From Neoalteromonas arenosi (GTDB taxonomy: Bacteria > Pseudomonadota > Gammaproteobacteria > Enterobacterales > Alteromonadaceae), in NCBI RefSeq assembly GCF_030362855.1, contig NZ_JAUCBP010000001.1, positions 255,613 through 319,612 of the forward strand: a stretch of DNA of 64,000 nt, read 5' to 3'. A model generated the notes under the pieces. The model had not been told where the DNA came from and searched no databases. It saw only the letters and a list, made by a program, of their open reading frames with translations. This document shows, one piece after another, positions 9,528 through 17,968 of this stretch (position 1 is the stretch's first letter; each line of letters starts with the position of its first letter). A program made the translations under genes and the position numbers.

Positions 9528-10292
9528 ATGGCTACTTTAACCGAACTAACCAGCGCCCAACACAAAGACTTACACATCGTGCCGGATGCTGTAATGCAAC
9601 AAATTAGCAAGCAACACATGATGAATGTGCATGCCACAGAGATCGCCAACGCGGCTACTTGCTTTCCAGTATTTATCTCGCGCAATAGCATCAATGGACG
9701 CTTGTCAATTTCAGCATTGACTAACCTAGTTGCCGGTCACAATCTGTATGTTTCAAACGGCCACTGGGATCCCGTATTTCGTCCCATTGGTCTCCAAACC
9801 CTACCGCTGTATCTAATGCAACGCCCAGAAGATCCAAATCAATTTACAGTGGGTTTTGATAGTTCTAGCGAATGCTTTGCAACCTCTGGCGGCGAACCAC
9901 TGTTTACCGAGGATGGCAAAGCCACCAGTCTGCTGATGGAAAAGAGCAAATTACTGGAGAGCGAGCTAAACATGGTGCGTCAAACCCACGGATTCCTGCA
10001 GGCGATGGAAAAACACAACTTACTCAAATCAGTTGACCTGCAAGTGAAGTACGACAATGAACGAGTAAATGTAATCCAAGGGCTTTACACGATTAATGAA
10101 GATCAACTTCAGACAATGAATACAGAACAATTTGAGGAATTGCGCAAAGCCGGTTATTTAATGCCGATTCACGCACTTCTGATGTCACTGTATCAAGTCA
10201 ATGTGTTGGTTAATCGTTTTAATGCTCATTCGCTGACTGAGAAAATTTCCGAGGTAAAAATCGAAGTCAGTAAAAACTTAACTAATAATTAG
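9528..10292 (+). CDS. SapC family protein
   Basis: A 254-residue soluble protein with the SapC-like layout: an early H-x-D-L-H-I region, the AATCFPVFISRN segment near residues 43-54, and the GHWDPVFRPIGLQTLPLYL stretch near 78-97. The family is named after a Campylobacter surface-array protein but its biochemical role in TonB-receptor gene clusters is not established. No signal peptide is visible, so it is probably cytoplasmic. It lies 20 bases after the halogenase-like gene and 9 bases before the symporter gene, so the three are almost certainly co-transcribed. Its constant company with halogenase-like flavoproteins and sugar receptors suggests a shared task, but none can be assigned. Confidence 0.8.
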   Translation: MATLTELTSAQHKDLHIVPDAVMQQISKQHMMNVHATEIANAATCFPVFISRNSINGRLSISALTNLVAGHNLYVSNGHWDPVFRPIGLQTLPLYLMQRPEDPNQFTVGFDSSSECFATSGGEPLFTEDGKATSLLMEKSKLLESELNMVRQTHGFLQAMEKHNLLKSVDLQVKYDNERVNVIQGLYTINEDQLQTMNTEQFEELRKAGYLMPIHALLMSLYQVNVLVNRFNAHSLTEKISEVKIEVSKNLTNN

Positions 10293-10301
10293 TAGAGCTC
10301 T

Positions 10302-11765
10302 ATGACCAGTCAGACAATACAAATCGGCGTTTTTCTCTTTGTGACCATTCTGATTGGTCTTCTTACCTACTTGCACTGTCGCGGTAAGGGCGATCGGAAA
10401 TCCAATCAAAACAAAGAGTACTTTTTGGCCGGTGGTGGTTTGGCTTGGTATTTTGTAGCAGGCTCAATAACACTAACTAACTTAAGTACTGATCAATTAG
10501 TTGGTATGAATGGCAATCAAATGGCGCTATTAGCGCTATGGGAATTATCAGCTGTTGTTGGTTTGATTGTTCTAGCCAAAGTCTTTTTACCCGTTTATTA
10601 CCGCTACGAGTGCACTACTACCACCGAGTTGCTTGAAATGCGATACAACAATAAGCACATTCGAGCGATTATCTCTTTATTGTTCTTCCTTGGTAGTGCG
10701 CTAATATTCTGCCCAGCAGTGATTTACTCTGGCTCGCTGTTTATGAAGAACATGTTTAACGTCGAAATCCCACTAATGACCATTGCAGCTGCCTTTGCAA
10801 TAGTTGGCGCAATGTATGCGGTATTCGGAGGACTGCGCGCGGTAGCGGTAAGTGATACTTACTCAGGTGTGTTGCTACTCGCAATGGCGATTTTGGTTGT
10901 GTTTCTAGCATTAAATGCAATTGATTATGACTTCAGCGGTATTCCACAAGAGCGCTTAACCTTAATCGGCGACAATGACTCTCCAATCCCATGGCACACA
11001 TTGCTTACTGGTATGATATTTATCCAGATGTTCTATTGGGGTACCAATCAGGTTATTACGCAACGGGCAATGGCCGCGCCCAATATTGGTGAAGCACAAA
11101 AAGGTGTGTTTGCAGCGGCCGGAATACGTTTGCTTATTGTTCCGGCGATAATTGTTATTCCGGGTATTGTTTCATACAAGCTTTATGGCGATATCGGCGA
11201 TGCAGCGTACGGCACGATTGTTTTTGACTTACTCCCCGATTGGCTACGCGGTATTTTCGCTGCGGCAATGGCTGCAGCGGTGTTGACCACCTTCAACAGT
11301 AACCTAAACTCGGCGACTGCGTTGTACGTCTGCGACGTTCACGAGTCCTATATAAATGACAATCCTAACGTGCCTGTATTGAGTGGCTTTGTAACTATTC
11401 TAATTACGGTATTGTCTTTGATTTTGGTACAGGTTTATGCCCAAGCAGAGAGCATTATTAACCTGATCCAGCAACTCTATGGTCTTCTCAGCATGCCGAT
11501 TTTATCAGTGTTTATCTTGGGACTTGTGTTTAAAAACGTGCATGCGCACGCAGGCATCTTCTCAGTGATATTTGGCGTAGCCTTATATGCACTATTGAGC
11601 TTTGAAGGGTCACCCATACATGCGCCATTCGGTTTACACTTTATCCACTTGATGTTTATCACGCTTATCAGCTGTGTGAGTTTGTCATTGCTGTTGAACT
11701 GGCTGGTTTACAAGCAGGTTCCAGTATTTACCTTAGCCGCGTTAAAAGGCCCCGAGCCAAGTTAA
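10302..11765 (+). CDS. Sodium/solute (SGLT-type) symporter, probable galactose or glucose carrier
   Basis: A 487-residue inner-membrane protein with about 13 hydrophobic helices, of the sodium:solute symporter family. The closest pattern I recognise is the Vibrio Na+/galactose transporter vSGLT: EYFLAGGGLAWYFVAGS near the first helices, the LTNLSTDQLVGMNG stretch, YAVFGGLRAVAVSD, and YWGTNQVITQRAMAA followed by EAQKG. SGLT proteins couple Na+ entry to sugar uptake. It is last in the halogenase-SapC-symporter operon, only 9 bases after SapC. In the galactose locus it is the obvious candidate for bringing galactose or a short galactoside over the inner membrane, completing the path from the outer-membrane receptor to GalK. 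Substrate is inferred, not proven. Confidence 0.88.
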   Translation: MTSQTIQIGVFLFVTILIGLLTYLHCRGKGDRKSNQNKEYFLAGGGLAWYFVAGSITLTNLSTDQLVGMNGNQMALLALWELSAVVGLIVLAKVFLPVYYRYECTTTTELLEMRYNNKHIRAIISLLFFLGSALIFCPAVIYSGSLFMKNMFNVEIPLMTIAAAFAIVGAMYAVFGGLRAVAVSDTYSGVLLLAMAILVVFLALNAIDYDFSGIPQERLTLIGDNDSPIPWHTLLTGMIFIQMFYWGTNQVITQRAMAAPNIGEAQKGVFAAAGIRLLIVPAIIVIPGIVSYKLYGDIGDAAYGTIVFDLLPDWLRGIFAAAMAAAVLTTFNSNLNSATALYVCDVHESYINDNPNVPVLSGFVTILITVLSLILVQVYAQAESIINLIQQLYGLLSMPILSVFILGLVFKNVHAHAGIFSVIFGVALYALLSFEGSPIHAPFGLHFIHLMFITLISCVSLSLLLNWLVYKQVPVFTLAALKGPEPS

Positions 11766-11788
11766 CCTTTACAGATTCGCAGTGAAGT

Positions 11789-11830
11789 TCCCGCACCAAG
11801 TGCGGGATGACGCTCGGCGCGGGGGGGGGG
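11789..11830. repeat. Short hairpin unit plus ten-G tract between convergent genes
   Basis: TCCCGCA-CCAAG-TGCGGGA forms a perfect 7-bp hairpin (11789-11807). Thirteen bases later a run of ten G (11821-11830) ends 10 bases before the peptidase stop codon. The hairpin looks like the small dispersed GCGGGA-type palindromes found many times in some gammaproteobacterial genomes. It may act as a transcription barrier between the symporter gene and the convergent peptidase gene. There is no T-run, so a classical terminator is not supported. Confidence 0.5.
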
Positions 11831-11840
11831 TAATAAAATT

Positions 11841-13697
11841 CTACTTTGCACTCGCGGCCGCTTCTACAGCGCGCTTATCATGCACAACCTTCAAGGCTTG
11901 CTCACCGTCAGTTGTTGTCGCGTTGTTAAGAATCGCAATCGCTTCAGTGACCGTGAGTCCAGGGTTAACTGCAAACATTTTTGCGGCGATATTAGCAACC
12001 TGAGGTGCGGCCATTGACGTACCCGATAGGTGCAACTCTTTACCACTAGGCACTCGACCTAAAACTTCAAACCCATTGGCATACACATCAATAGATTGGC
12101 CAAAGGAAGTGAAGCCGGCAGGGTTGAGCGCTTGGTCAACAGCGCCGACCGTAATCAAATTATCCAGATTTAATCCCGCAGGGACCGACTGAACGAATTC
12201 AACATTCTCATCTTCATTACCCGCACCGGCAATAAATAGAACATCTGGCGCTGCAGCAAAGGCTTCGGTAAGCCCAACGCTTAGTTGTTCAAATATCTTC
12301 GCTGCCCGAGCTTGCGCAACAGCGGGATCTGTCTCAGTACCCGTTGCGACCAACATTCCTTCAATCATGGGGCGAGTTAAACGCCAGCTCATATTGGCAA
12401 CTTTTACCCCATTTTCCTGCATAAACTGTGTTGCTTGCTTTGCCGCATCGACTAACTTCGCGACGTACGCTTCATCCATAGGTTGGGTCGGGATCGGATC
12501 ATCTGGCCATGACATTCGAATATTCATTAATTTTACTGAAGTCAGATTCTGAGCAGCTATATCTGCGACATGCTGACCGTGAATGTAACTTCCCAAAACC
12601 GTCAAGCGCTCTTGAAAGTCCAATACCTCCTCGCGCTTCAGTGCAGCCATTGCTTGTTGAGCGCGACCGGCTTCATCACTGTTTATACCGCTTTGTAAAT
12701 CTTGAATGCCTTTTAGTAGATCCAGCATGTCGTCCAACTCATCGACATACTTATTCGCTTTTGGAAGCAAGCTTACTGGTTCCAATTCATAGTCATAGCC
12801 AAACGCTAACCCATACTGATATTCGCCGGCTTTAGCGTCAGTGTTTACCCACATACGGTCACCTTGTAGGGCAGAGTCAACGCCTGTATCCCAAATTGCT
12901 ACGATAACTTCGCTGCCATTGTCTACTTGAGAGGCTCGCTGTGACCATAGGTCAACTTGCTCAATAGTAGGTAGGGCCTCAAGCACGGCGGTGATTTCAC
13001 TAATGATAGGCCCCTTTATTTGCTCTAGTGTAATGAGGCTTATACGGGAACTTAAAATTGCTGTAGCCAGATTAGCAGGTACATTATTTCCCATATTGGC
13101 GGCTACGGGGTCCATTTGACTTTCAAAAGAACCTAACAGTAAGTCGGTGCTGACAATTTTCATTGTGCCCAAAAGTTGCTCCAAGTTATCCCGAGCAATC
13201 TCAACATCGATATCATTCAGGCGTTCCGCAAACGCCACTGTAAAGGCCTGCTCAAATGAAATCGCATCATTCGCTGCACTCTGTTGCATGGCTATCGCAA
13301 CCGGGTCAGAAGTAATACCTTGGGATTCTCTGGCAGCCGCTTTTTCTTCTAGCGCTTGAATCATGGGGGTGTAAGATAATGCTTCTTCCCATCGCGCGTA
13401 ATGCATGGCAATCGTGCGCTGCAGTGATAATAGTTCCTTCTGGGTTGTCGCATCTTCTATGGTGTAGTTGTCACTTAGATCAGTAGCATAGTCCTCGAGC
13501 TGACGTACCATATCCTCCAATCCCGCACCGCCCTCGCGTACCATTACACTGGGCTTGTCTAATAATTGAATAGTTACACGTGGTATGTCTGCTTCGCTAC
13601 GGATAACCTGCTTGGTACTCGCCTCTTCAGCCAGTGCATCACTGCAATATCCAATACAAGCTGCAGCTACAAAACCGATAAGAATTCGCATATTCAC
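11841..13697 (-). CDS. Secreted S8 (subtilisin-like) serine peptidase with unusual layout
   Basis: A 618-residue exported peptidase. The signal peptide covers residues 1-23 (cut near ALA-EE). A long N-terminal region (~24-255), rich in helices, is not the usual short inhibitor propeptide. The catalytic domain has Asp270 (AIWDTGVDS), His373 (YIHGQHVADI), oxyanion Asn494 (GAGNEDE) and Ser561 (LSGTSMAAPQVAN), so the triad is complete. The spacing from Asp to His (~103 residues) is much more than the ~30-40 of ordinary subtilisins; the insert (~275-370) is predicted helical and includes a Leu-rich stretch near 317-335. Substrate unknown. It stands alone between the convergent symporter gene and the phosphatase gene. 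Likely periplasmic or extracellular. Confidence 0.88.
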   Translation of the reverse strand: MNMRILIGFVAAACIGYCSDALAEEASTKQVIRSEADIPRVTIQLLDKPSVMVREGGAGLEDMVRQLEDYATDLSDNYTIEDATTQKELLSLQRTIAMHYARWEEALSYTPMIQALEEKAAARESQGITSDPVAIAMQQSAANDAISFEQAFTVAFAERLNDIDVEIARDNLEQLLGTMKIVSTDLLLGSFESQMDPVAANMGNNVPANLATAILSSRISLITLEQIKGPIISEITAVLEALPTIEQVDLWSQRASQVDNGSEVIVAIWDTGVDSALQGDRMWVNTDAKAGEYQYGLAFGYDYELEPVSLLPKANKYVDELDDMLDLLKGIQDLQSGINSDEAGRAQQAMAALKREEVLDFQERLTVLGSYIHGQHVADIAAQNLTSVKLMNIRMSWPDDPIPTQPMDEAYVAKLVDAAKQATQFMQENGVKVANMSWRLTRPMIEGMLVATGTETDPAVAQARAAKIFEQLSVGLTEAFAAAPDVLFIAGAGNEDENVEFVQSVPAGLNLDNLITVGAVDQALNPAGFTSFGQSIDVYANGFEVLGRVPSGKELHLSGTSMAAPQVANIAAKMFAVNPGLTVTEAIAILNNATTTDGEQALKVVHDKRAVEAAASAK

Positions 13698-13829
13698 TCC
13701 TTTAGTATTTAACGAATTGTCTCTTCAATGGCTTTAGTCTTATGGCATGGAGATTTATTACAAAAAAGTTTAAATTTTAGAATAGGCCCGACACAAGAAT
13801 GCACCTTGTGAGTTGTGTCTTCGCCAAAG

Positions 13830-14573
13830 TTATCGATGCCGAGTAACGCTGAATAGTGTGTCTGAATTGAATTGTTGTTGCGCTGCAAAAGCGCCTAAAT
13901 CTACCGCAGTGAGTCTCCCACCGAGTGCGCAGCCTGTATCAATGAATAAAGAGTCACCTTTGAATTGTGGTCGCTCAAATATGGTGTGACCGTGCACAGT
14001 AAAATCAATGCCGCTTATTGCTGAAATGGTTTGAAATGTGCCGCCAGCACGCTTTCTAGACCACATTAACAAGCCATAAAAATCATCTGGATAGCTCTGC
14101 TCAACCCTATACCAGTTTGATTCATCATAACCTGCGTGTGTAATACCAAACCTTGTGCCGCAAACAGTAGCCACTTCAACTATGTAATAACATTGCTCTG
14201 AGAGTTTACGGCAAACTTGCGTTAACTCAGCATCATCAACTGCGTGGGTCCAATATCCATCTTCGGCGAGCCAATACTTGAGAAACTTTTTCGACAAAGC
14301 AATGGGTCCATTCACATGTTCACAGAGCAGGTGCTCATGGTTACCCGCCACTATATGAAAATAAGGTTTGTCTAACACAAACTCTAAGGTAGCTAAGCTT
14401 TGTTTGCCGCGGTCAGCGAGATCCCCAACAAAAACCAACTGGTCAGTACTGGTGTCAAACTTCACCAGCGCCAATAATTCCTTGAGTTCATCTAGACACC
14501 CGTGTACATCTCCAACCGCGAAAATTCGGCCGTGCTCAGATTGATTGACTACCTTGAATCGGTTGAAAAGCAT
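13830..14573 (-). CDS. Metallophosphoesterase, PrpA/PrpB-like protein phosphatase
   Basis: A 247-residue cytoplasmic phosphatase of the PPP (Ser/Thr phosphatase) family. It shows the family's metal-binding blocks in order: GDVHG at residues 21-25, GDLADRG at 50-56, GNHEH at 77-81, then THAGYD and VHGHT further on. These are the motifs of the E. coli PrpA/PrpB and lambda phosphatases, which hydrolyse phospho-Ser/Thr/His proteins or small phosphoesters in vitro. No signal peptide. It is a single gene on the minus strand, with a terminator for the upstream PEP-CTERM-like gene just before it, so it needs its own promoter in the ~30 bases before its start or reads through. The substrate is unknown. 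Confidence 0.85.
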   Translation of the reverse strand: MLFNRFKVVNQSEHGRIFAVGDVHGCLDELKELLALVKFDTSTDQLVFVGDLADRGKQSLATLEFVLDKPYFHIVAGNHEHLLCEHVNGPIALSKKFLKYWLAEDGYWTHAVDDAELTQVCRKLSEQCYYIVEVATVCGTRFGITHAGYDESNWYRVEQSYPDDFYGLLMWSRKRAGGTFQTISAISGIDFTVHGHTIFERPQFKGDSLFIDTGCALGGRLTAVDLGAFAAQQQFNSDTLFSVTRHR

Positions 14574-14604
14574 CGCTTAAACAAACTTTTTAATATGCAT
14601 AATA

Positions 14605-14634
14605 AACAAAAAAGCCAATCTAAATCGATTGGCT
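14605..14634 (-). terminator. Intrinsic terminator of the PEP-CTERM-like gene
   Basis: On the minus strand the stem GCCAATC / GATTGGC (extended by AA/TT) with a short loop is followed directly by TTTTTTG. It lies about 30 bases after the stop of the gene at 14665-15537. Confidence 0.85.
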
Positions 14635-14664
14635 TCTTCAACTAGTAACTAGATTTAGTGGTTG

Positions 14665-15537
14665 TTAAGCGTTGCGACTCTTGCGACGAAAACCAACTAA
14701 GGCTAAACCCAATGCAAACAAACCGAGTAGTGCAGGTTCATCCACTGATACGCCTGGAGGATCATGCGCCCAAACACTGAAATGAGACAGACGTTGACCA
14801 CCGAAAATAGTGCTTGAATCCCACGTACCTTCAAATGAATAGGCCGTATCACCAAGGCTAATATTTAAACCGGAATCGATAAGATCGTAGAAGTTGAAAT
14901 CATAAACAGCCCAACCACTAGTGGAACTACCGCTATTTGGCCCTTTCATTACGAATGCAAGGTGGTCAAATACTGTTGGACGACCCAGCGCGTTTGTTGC
15001 AAAAGGGATTGCCGATGGGTCAACAGACAATGACCATGTGCCATTCATCGAAAACTGCATATTGATAACTTGGCCAATGTTGTAACCATTAATTGAGTCA
15101 TACTCAAAGTTCAATTGCACATCGTTATCTTCGATATCATCGACACCGCCAAGACGAATCCAACCTGGATCGGTAAAGTCGTCGTCACCATCCAAGTCCA
15201 CTAAGGAGTCATTTGGATTCGTTAAAAAGTAATCACCGGGGATAAAATACCCGTCTTTGTTCAACTCGCCATTTAACAAGCCTTCACCGAGTAAACCATT
15301 ATTTGGATTAGGTGAATTACCCCAGTCATTGTGCGGGTTGGTCACATAACCCAAACATTTTGTTGAATCGATCGGATAGGACATACCAGTTACGGCATCG
15401 CCACCCGGATTGGTTTCGATAACCGTAATTTGGACTGTGGACGGATCACACAAACCGTTGCTCGTTACCATCGTCGCGTAGCTTGAGAAGCTAGCTGTCG
15501 TTATGGCAATCGAAAATAAAATTTTCTTAATATTCAC
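14665..15537 (-). CDS. Secreted protein with a PEP-CTERM-like C-terminal anchor
   Basis: A 290-residue protein with a signal peptide (MNIKKILFSIAITTASFSSYA) and an Asp/Gly/Asn-rich, beta-type body. The C-terminus has the three-part exosortase sorting signal: a V-D-E-P box in place of V-P-E-P, a hydrophobic helix (LLGLFALGLALVGF) and a basic RRKSRNA tail. Known: exosortase cleaves such tails and the protein is moved to the surface or extracellular matrix. No exosortase gene is in the window. No enzymatic domain is recognised. The gene stands alone with its own terminator. It may be a surface or matrix protein; the VDEP variant box could mean the signal is read by a divergent exosortase or only works as a membrane anchor. 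Confidence 0.75.
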   Translation of the reverse strand: MNIKKILFSIAITTASFSSYATMVTSNGLCDPSTVQITVIETNPGGDAVTGMSYPIDSTKCLGYVTNPHNDWGNSPNPNNGLLGEGLLNGELNKDGYFIPGDYFLTNPNDSLVDLDGDDDFTDPGWIRLGGVDDIEDNDVQLNFEYDSINGYNIGQVINMQFSMNGTWSLSVDPSAIPFATNALGRPTVFDHLAFVMKGPNSGSSTSGWAVYDFNFYDLIDSGLNISLGDTAYSFEGTWDSSTIFGGQRLSHFSVWAHDPPGVSVDEPALLGLFALGLALVGFRRKSRNA

Positions 15538-15735
15538 TGTAGTTTCCTTTCTTCTAGCGATATACGCGTTCGCTGCATTTTTTGCAGTACAAAGTTCTTA
15601 CGCTGTACATTGCAATAATCGGGCCCACTTTTACAACCGTATAAATTTCATACAGTTAGTGAGTTGTAGCTAATTCGACGCAGGTAAAGTGTAAAAAAAA
15701 CTGACGTTAATATTAGCAATATTCGAATTATTAGT

Positions 15736-15770
15736 AAAAGCAAGGGCCTTTGCATACGAAGGCCCTTGCT
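15736..15770 (-). terminator. Intrinsic terminator of the VIT/vWA gene
   Basis: A perfect 12-bp stem (AGCAAGGGCCTT / AAGGCCCTTGCT, loop of 8) lies just past the stop codon of the VIT/vWA gene and is followed on the minus strand by TTTTACT. Confidence 0.85.
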
Positions 15771-15776
15771 GAACAA

Positions 15777-17798
15777 TTAACTCATTTGTTGCAGTCGTAA
15801 TTTAAGTTGGCTGTACTTTCGATAGCCAAATACAATTACCACAAATAGCACTAGACCAATACCTAAGCTTCCGCCCGAACCATTTGCATAGGTTGCTCTT
15901 GGTTGATCAAACATCGGTTTATCAGCATCAACCCGAGTGTTACTCAATGGGTTGTTGGCACGGTTTTCTCTCGCACGCTGCTCGCGCGCAATGCGCTCAC
16001 TGTTGCGGCGATCAATGCCCAATGCATCAAATACATCGTCTTCTACCACCAGCATCGAGGTATAATCGGTAACCAAGCCATACTCAACGGCCAGATCTAC
16101 AATGGCATCTTGGCGGTCAGCATCTTGACCATAGTCTTGTTGCTGTTGCAAAAGTGTCTCTATCTGGCTAAACGCCCATAACCGCTCCAATTCGGGGAAC
16201 TGCTCACCGTGACTGGGAATATCAAAGCGGCTTGAATAGCTTACTTGCTCTGTACCGCGCTTGGCGTTTAACTCAACGGCAAGTTCACCTTCTCCCCAGT
16301 AGTGTCCGAATAATACTAATTGTTGACCGCGATATAGCGAACCGATTTCCACAGGTTGCACATCGGCCACTTTAACACCTGAGAATTCTACCTTGATATC
16401 GCGTAGCGATTGATGATTAACCTTACTAGCGGCATTAAGTAATACGCCGCCAATATCATCGCTATTCGATACGTGAATTGCGAAACCATTGCTCATGCGA
16501 GTCAAGCTAGTAAGCAATGGTGTGTTTGCTCCATTACCCATAATAAACGTAAACAAGCGAACGTCGCTTTTGTTCATCAAGGATAAAAAGCTCTGTTGCT
16601 GCGTTTCACCAACATTGGCTACTCCGTCCGTGACTAACCAAATTGCGCTAGTGCGATCACTGTCCAGCTCATTCATTGCCTTATCTAAAGCAGCATATAA
16701 ATTCGTACCACCACCCGGTTGCTGCAACTCAAGACTGCGCATAAGCGCTTCCAGTTCACTGGGAATTGCCGGTGTGAAATCACTACCTATCACAGTCGCT
16801 CGATCACTAAACACAATGACTTTTACGCGATCGTTGGGTGAGAATTTTTGAAAACCCTCTCGCACTCCTTGCAGCAGCGTTTGGTATTTACCCTCCATAG
16901 AGCCCGAATAGTCGAGTACAACGATCCAATCGCGGCCTTGATTTAACGCCTCAAGATCATTCCCCGGTGTCATAGTCATCATAAACGTTCCGCGCTTTTG
17001 ACCTTCCGCGCGATAGGTCATCATGTCAACACTGCCGGGCAGGTCTGAAGCTAAGCGCCAATAAACCATGATGTCTTGATCAAGGCTAAATGGCTGACGT
17101 CCTTCCGTTACCGGATCACGATTGGACATACTCACACTCCATTGTTTAGCAGTCGTTTGTGAAATGTATGCTTGCGGATGCGCAGGTAATCTAAATTCAT
17201 CCACTGGATAGCTGCTGTTTAACGCAAAGTTAAACTCAAAATCTTGCTGAACCACTTCGTTAGCAGTCCAAAACGCCTTCTGTACCTCATCGGTACCTCC
17301 AGACTCCAATGGATAAACAAATCTGGCGATGCCGTGATCGACATTTACTGGCTGGATATAGACTAATTTAATTCTGACATCTTGGCCGGGTTGAACTTGG
17401 CTAACGCTAATCTGAAAATCAATAAATGTGTTTTTCTCAACCAGCGCAGCGTTTCTACCTTGCGCCTTTTGATCTTCATACACTTGCCTAGCTTCCTTTC
17501 GCTCTAGCACTTCGGCGTGCACCGGGGTGCCATTTATCCAGTAGGTAAATTCTCCAACACTGGCTTGTTCTGGTACTGGGAAAGAATAGATCGCCTCCAG
17601 AGGAGCGGTGTGAGGATTGCTAAACACTTGTTCAATTTCTATCACTGCGAAACTGTGGTCTGCGGTAACTTCTACATTGTGACTCTTGATATCCAAGCTC
17701 TCTGAGCTACCAATAGGCGTTAACAGCCCCGCGGCTTGTGAGACTTGAGCAAACAAAGAGGTAGTTAAAAACAATAAAAAAGTTTTAATTCGGAACAT
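15777..17798 (-). CDS. VIT and von Willebrand A domain membrane protein
   Basis: A 673-residue protein with a signal peptide (1-22, ...VSQA). A VIT domain (~25-165, with FSNPHTAPLEAIYSFPVP and VLERKEARQVYEDQKAQGRNA) is followed by a vWA domain (~290-460) with an intact MIDAS start, VLDYSGSM. A Ser-Arg-rich linker (~600-640) leads to one membrane helix (SLGIGLVLFVVIVFGY) and a short basic tail, so the body faces the periplasm. The layout matches the 'marine proteobacterial sortase target' proteins, but no LPxTG is present before the helix and no sortase gene is beside it. VIT/vWA proteins bind other proteins through a metal. It is divergent from a TetR gene; the shared gap holds four operator-like repeats, so it is probably the main target of that repressor. 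Confidence 0.85.
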   Translation of the reverse strand: MFRIKTFLLFLTTSLFAQVSQAAGLLTPIGSSESLDIKSHNVEVTADHSFAVIEIEQVFSNPHTAPLEAIYSFPVPEQASVGEFTYWINGTPVHAEVLERKEARQVYEDQKAQGRNAALVEKNTFIDFQISVSQVQPGQDVRIKLVYIQPVNVDHGIARFVYPLESGGTDEVQKAFWTANEVVQQDFEFNFALNSSYPVDEFRLPAHPQAYISQTTAKQWSVSMSNRDPVTEGRQPFSLDQDIMVYWRLASDLPGSVDMMTYRAEGQKRGTFMMTMTPGNDLEALNQGRDWIVVLDYSGSMEGKYQTLLQGVREGFQKFSPNDRVKVIVFSDRATVIGSDFTPAIPSELEALMRSLELQQPGGGTNLYAALDKAMNELDSDRTSAIWLVTDGVANVGETQQQSFLSLMNKSDVRLFTFIMGNGANTPLLTSLTRMSNGFAIHVSNSDDIGGVLLNAASKVNHQSLRDIKVEFSGVKVADVQPVEIGSLYRGQQLVLFGHYWGEGELAVELNAKRGTEQVSYSSRFDIPSHGEQFPELERLWAFSQIETLLQQQQDYGQDADRQDAIVDLAVEYGLVTDYTSMLVVEDDVFDALGIDRRNSERIAREQRARENRANNPLSNTRVDADKPMFDQPRATYANGSGGSLGIGLVLFVVIVFGYRKYSQLKLRLQQMS

Positions 17799-17810
17799 TA
17801 TTTATCTCCT

Positions 17811-17946
17811 ATAAAACAGTGTTCGATTTGAAATATTGAACACCGTTCGATAAAAGTCAAGAAAAATAAAACAGTGTTCAATTATTTTTTGTGTAACTAT
17901 TGACCAACTCATTTTTTGGGGCTAATCTAAAAAAACACTGTTCAAT
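17811..17946. promoter_or_regulatory. Cluster of four operator-like repeats between the vWA and TetR genes
   Basis: Four 17-base units fit ATTGAACAsTGTTCAAT, which is itself palindromic: 17811-17827, 17835-17851, 17866-17882 and 17930-17946. Each matches 14-15 of 17 positions; the second, ATTGAACACCGTTCGAT, has both half-sites. The first three are within 55 bases of the vWA start and the last one is 22 bases before the TetR start chosen here. Inference: the TetR protein binds here and controls both divergent genes. Confidence 0.7.
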
Positions 17947-17968
17947 AAGCATTTGGAAAACGCCTGAA

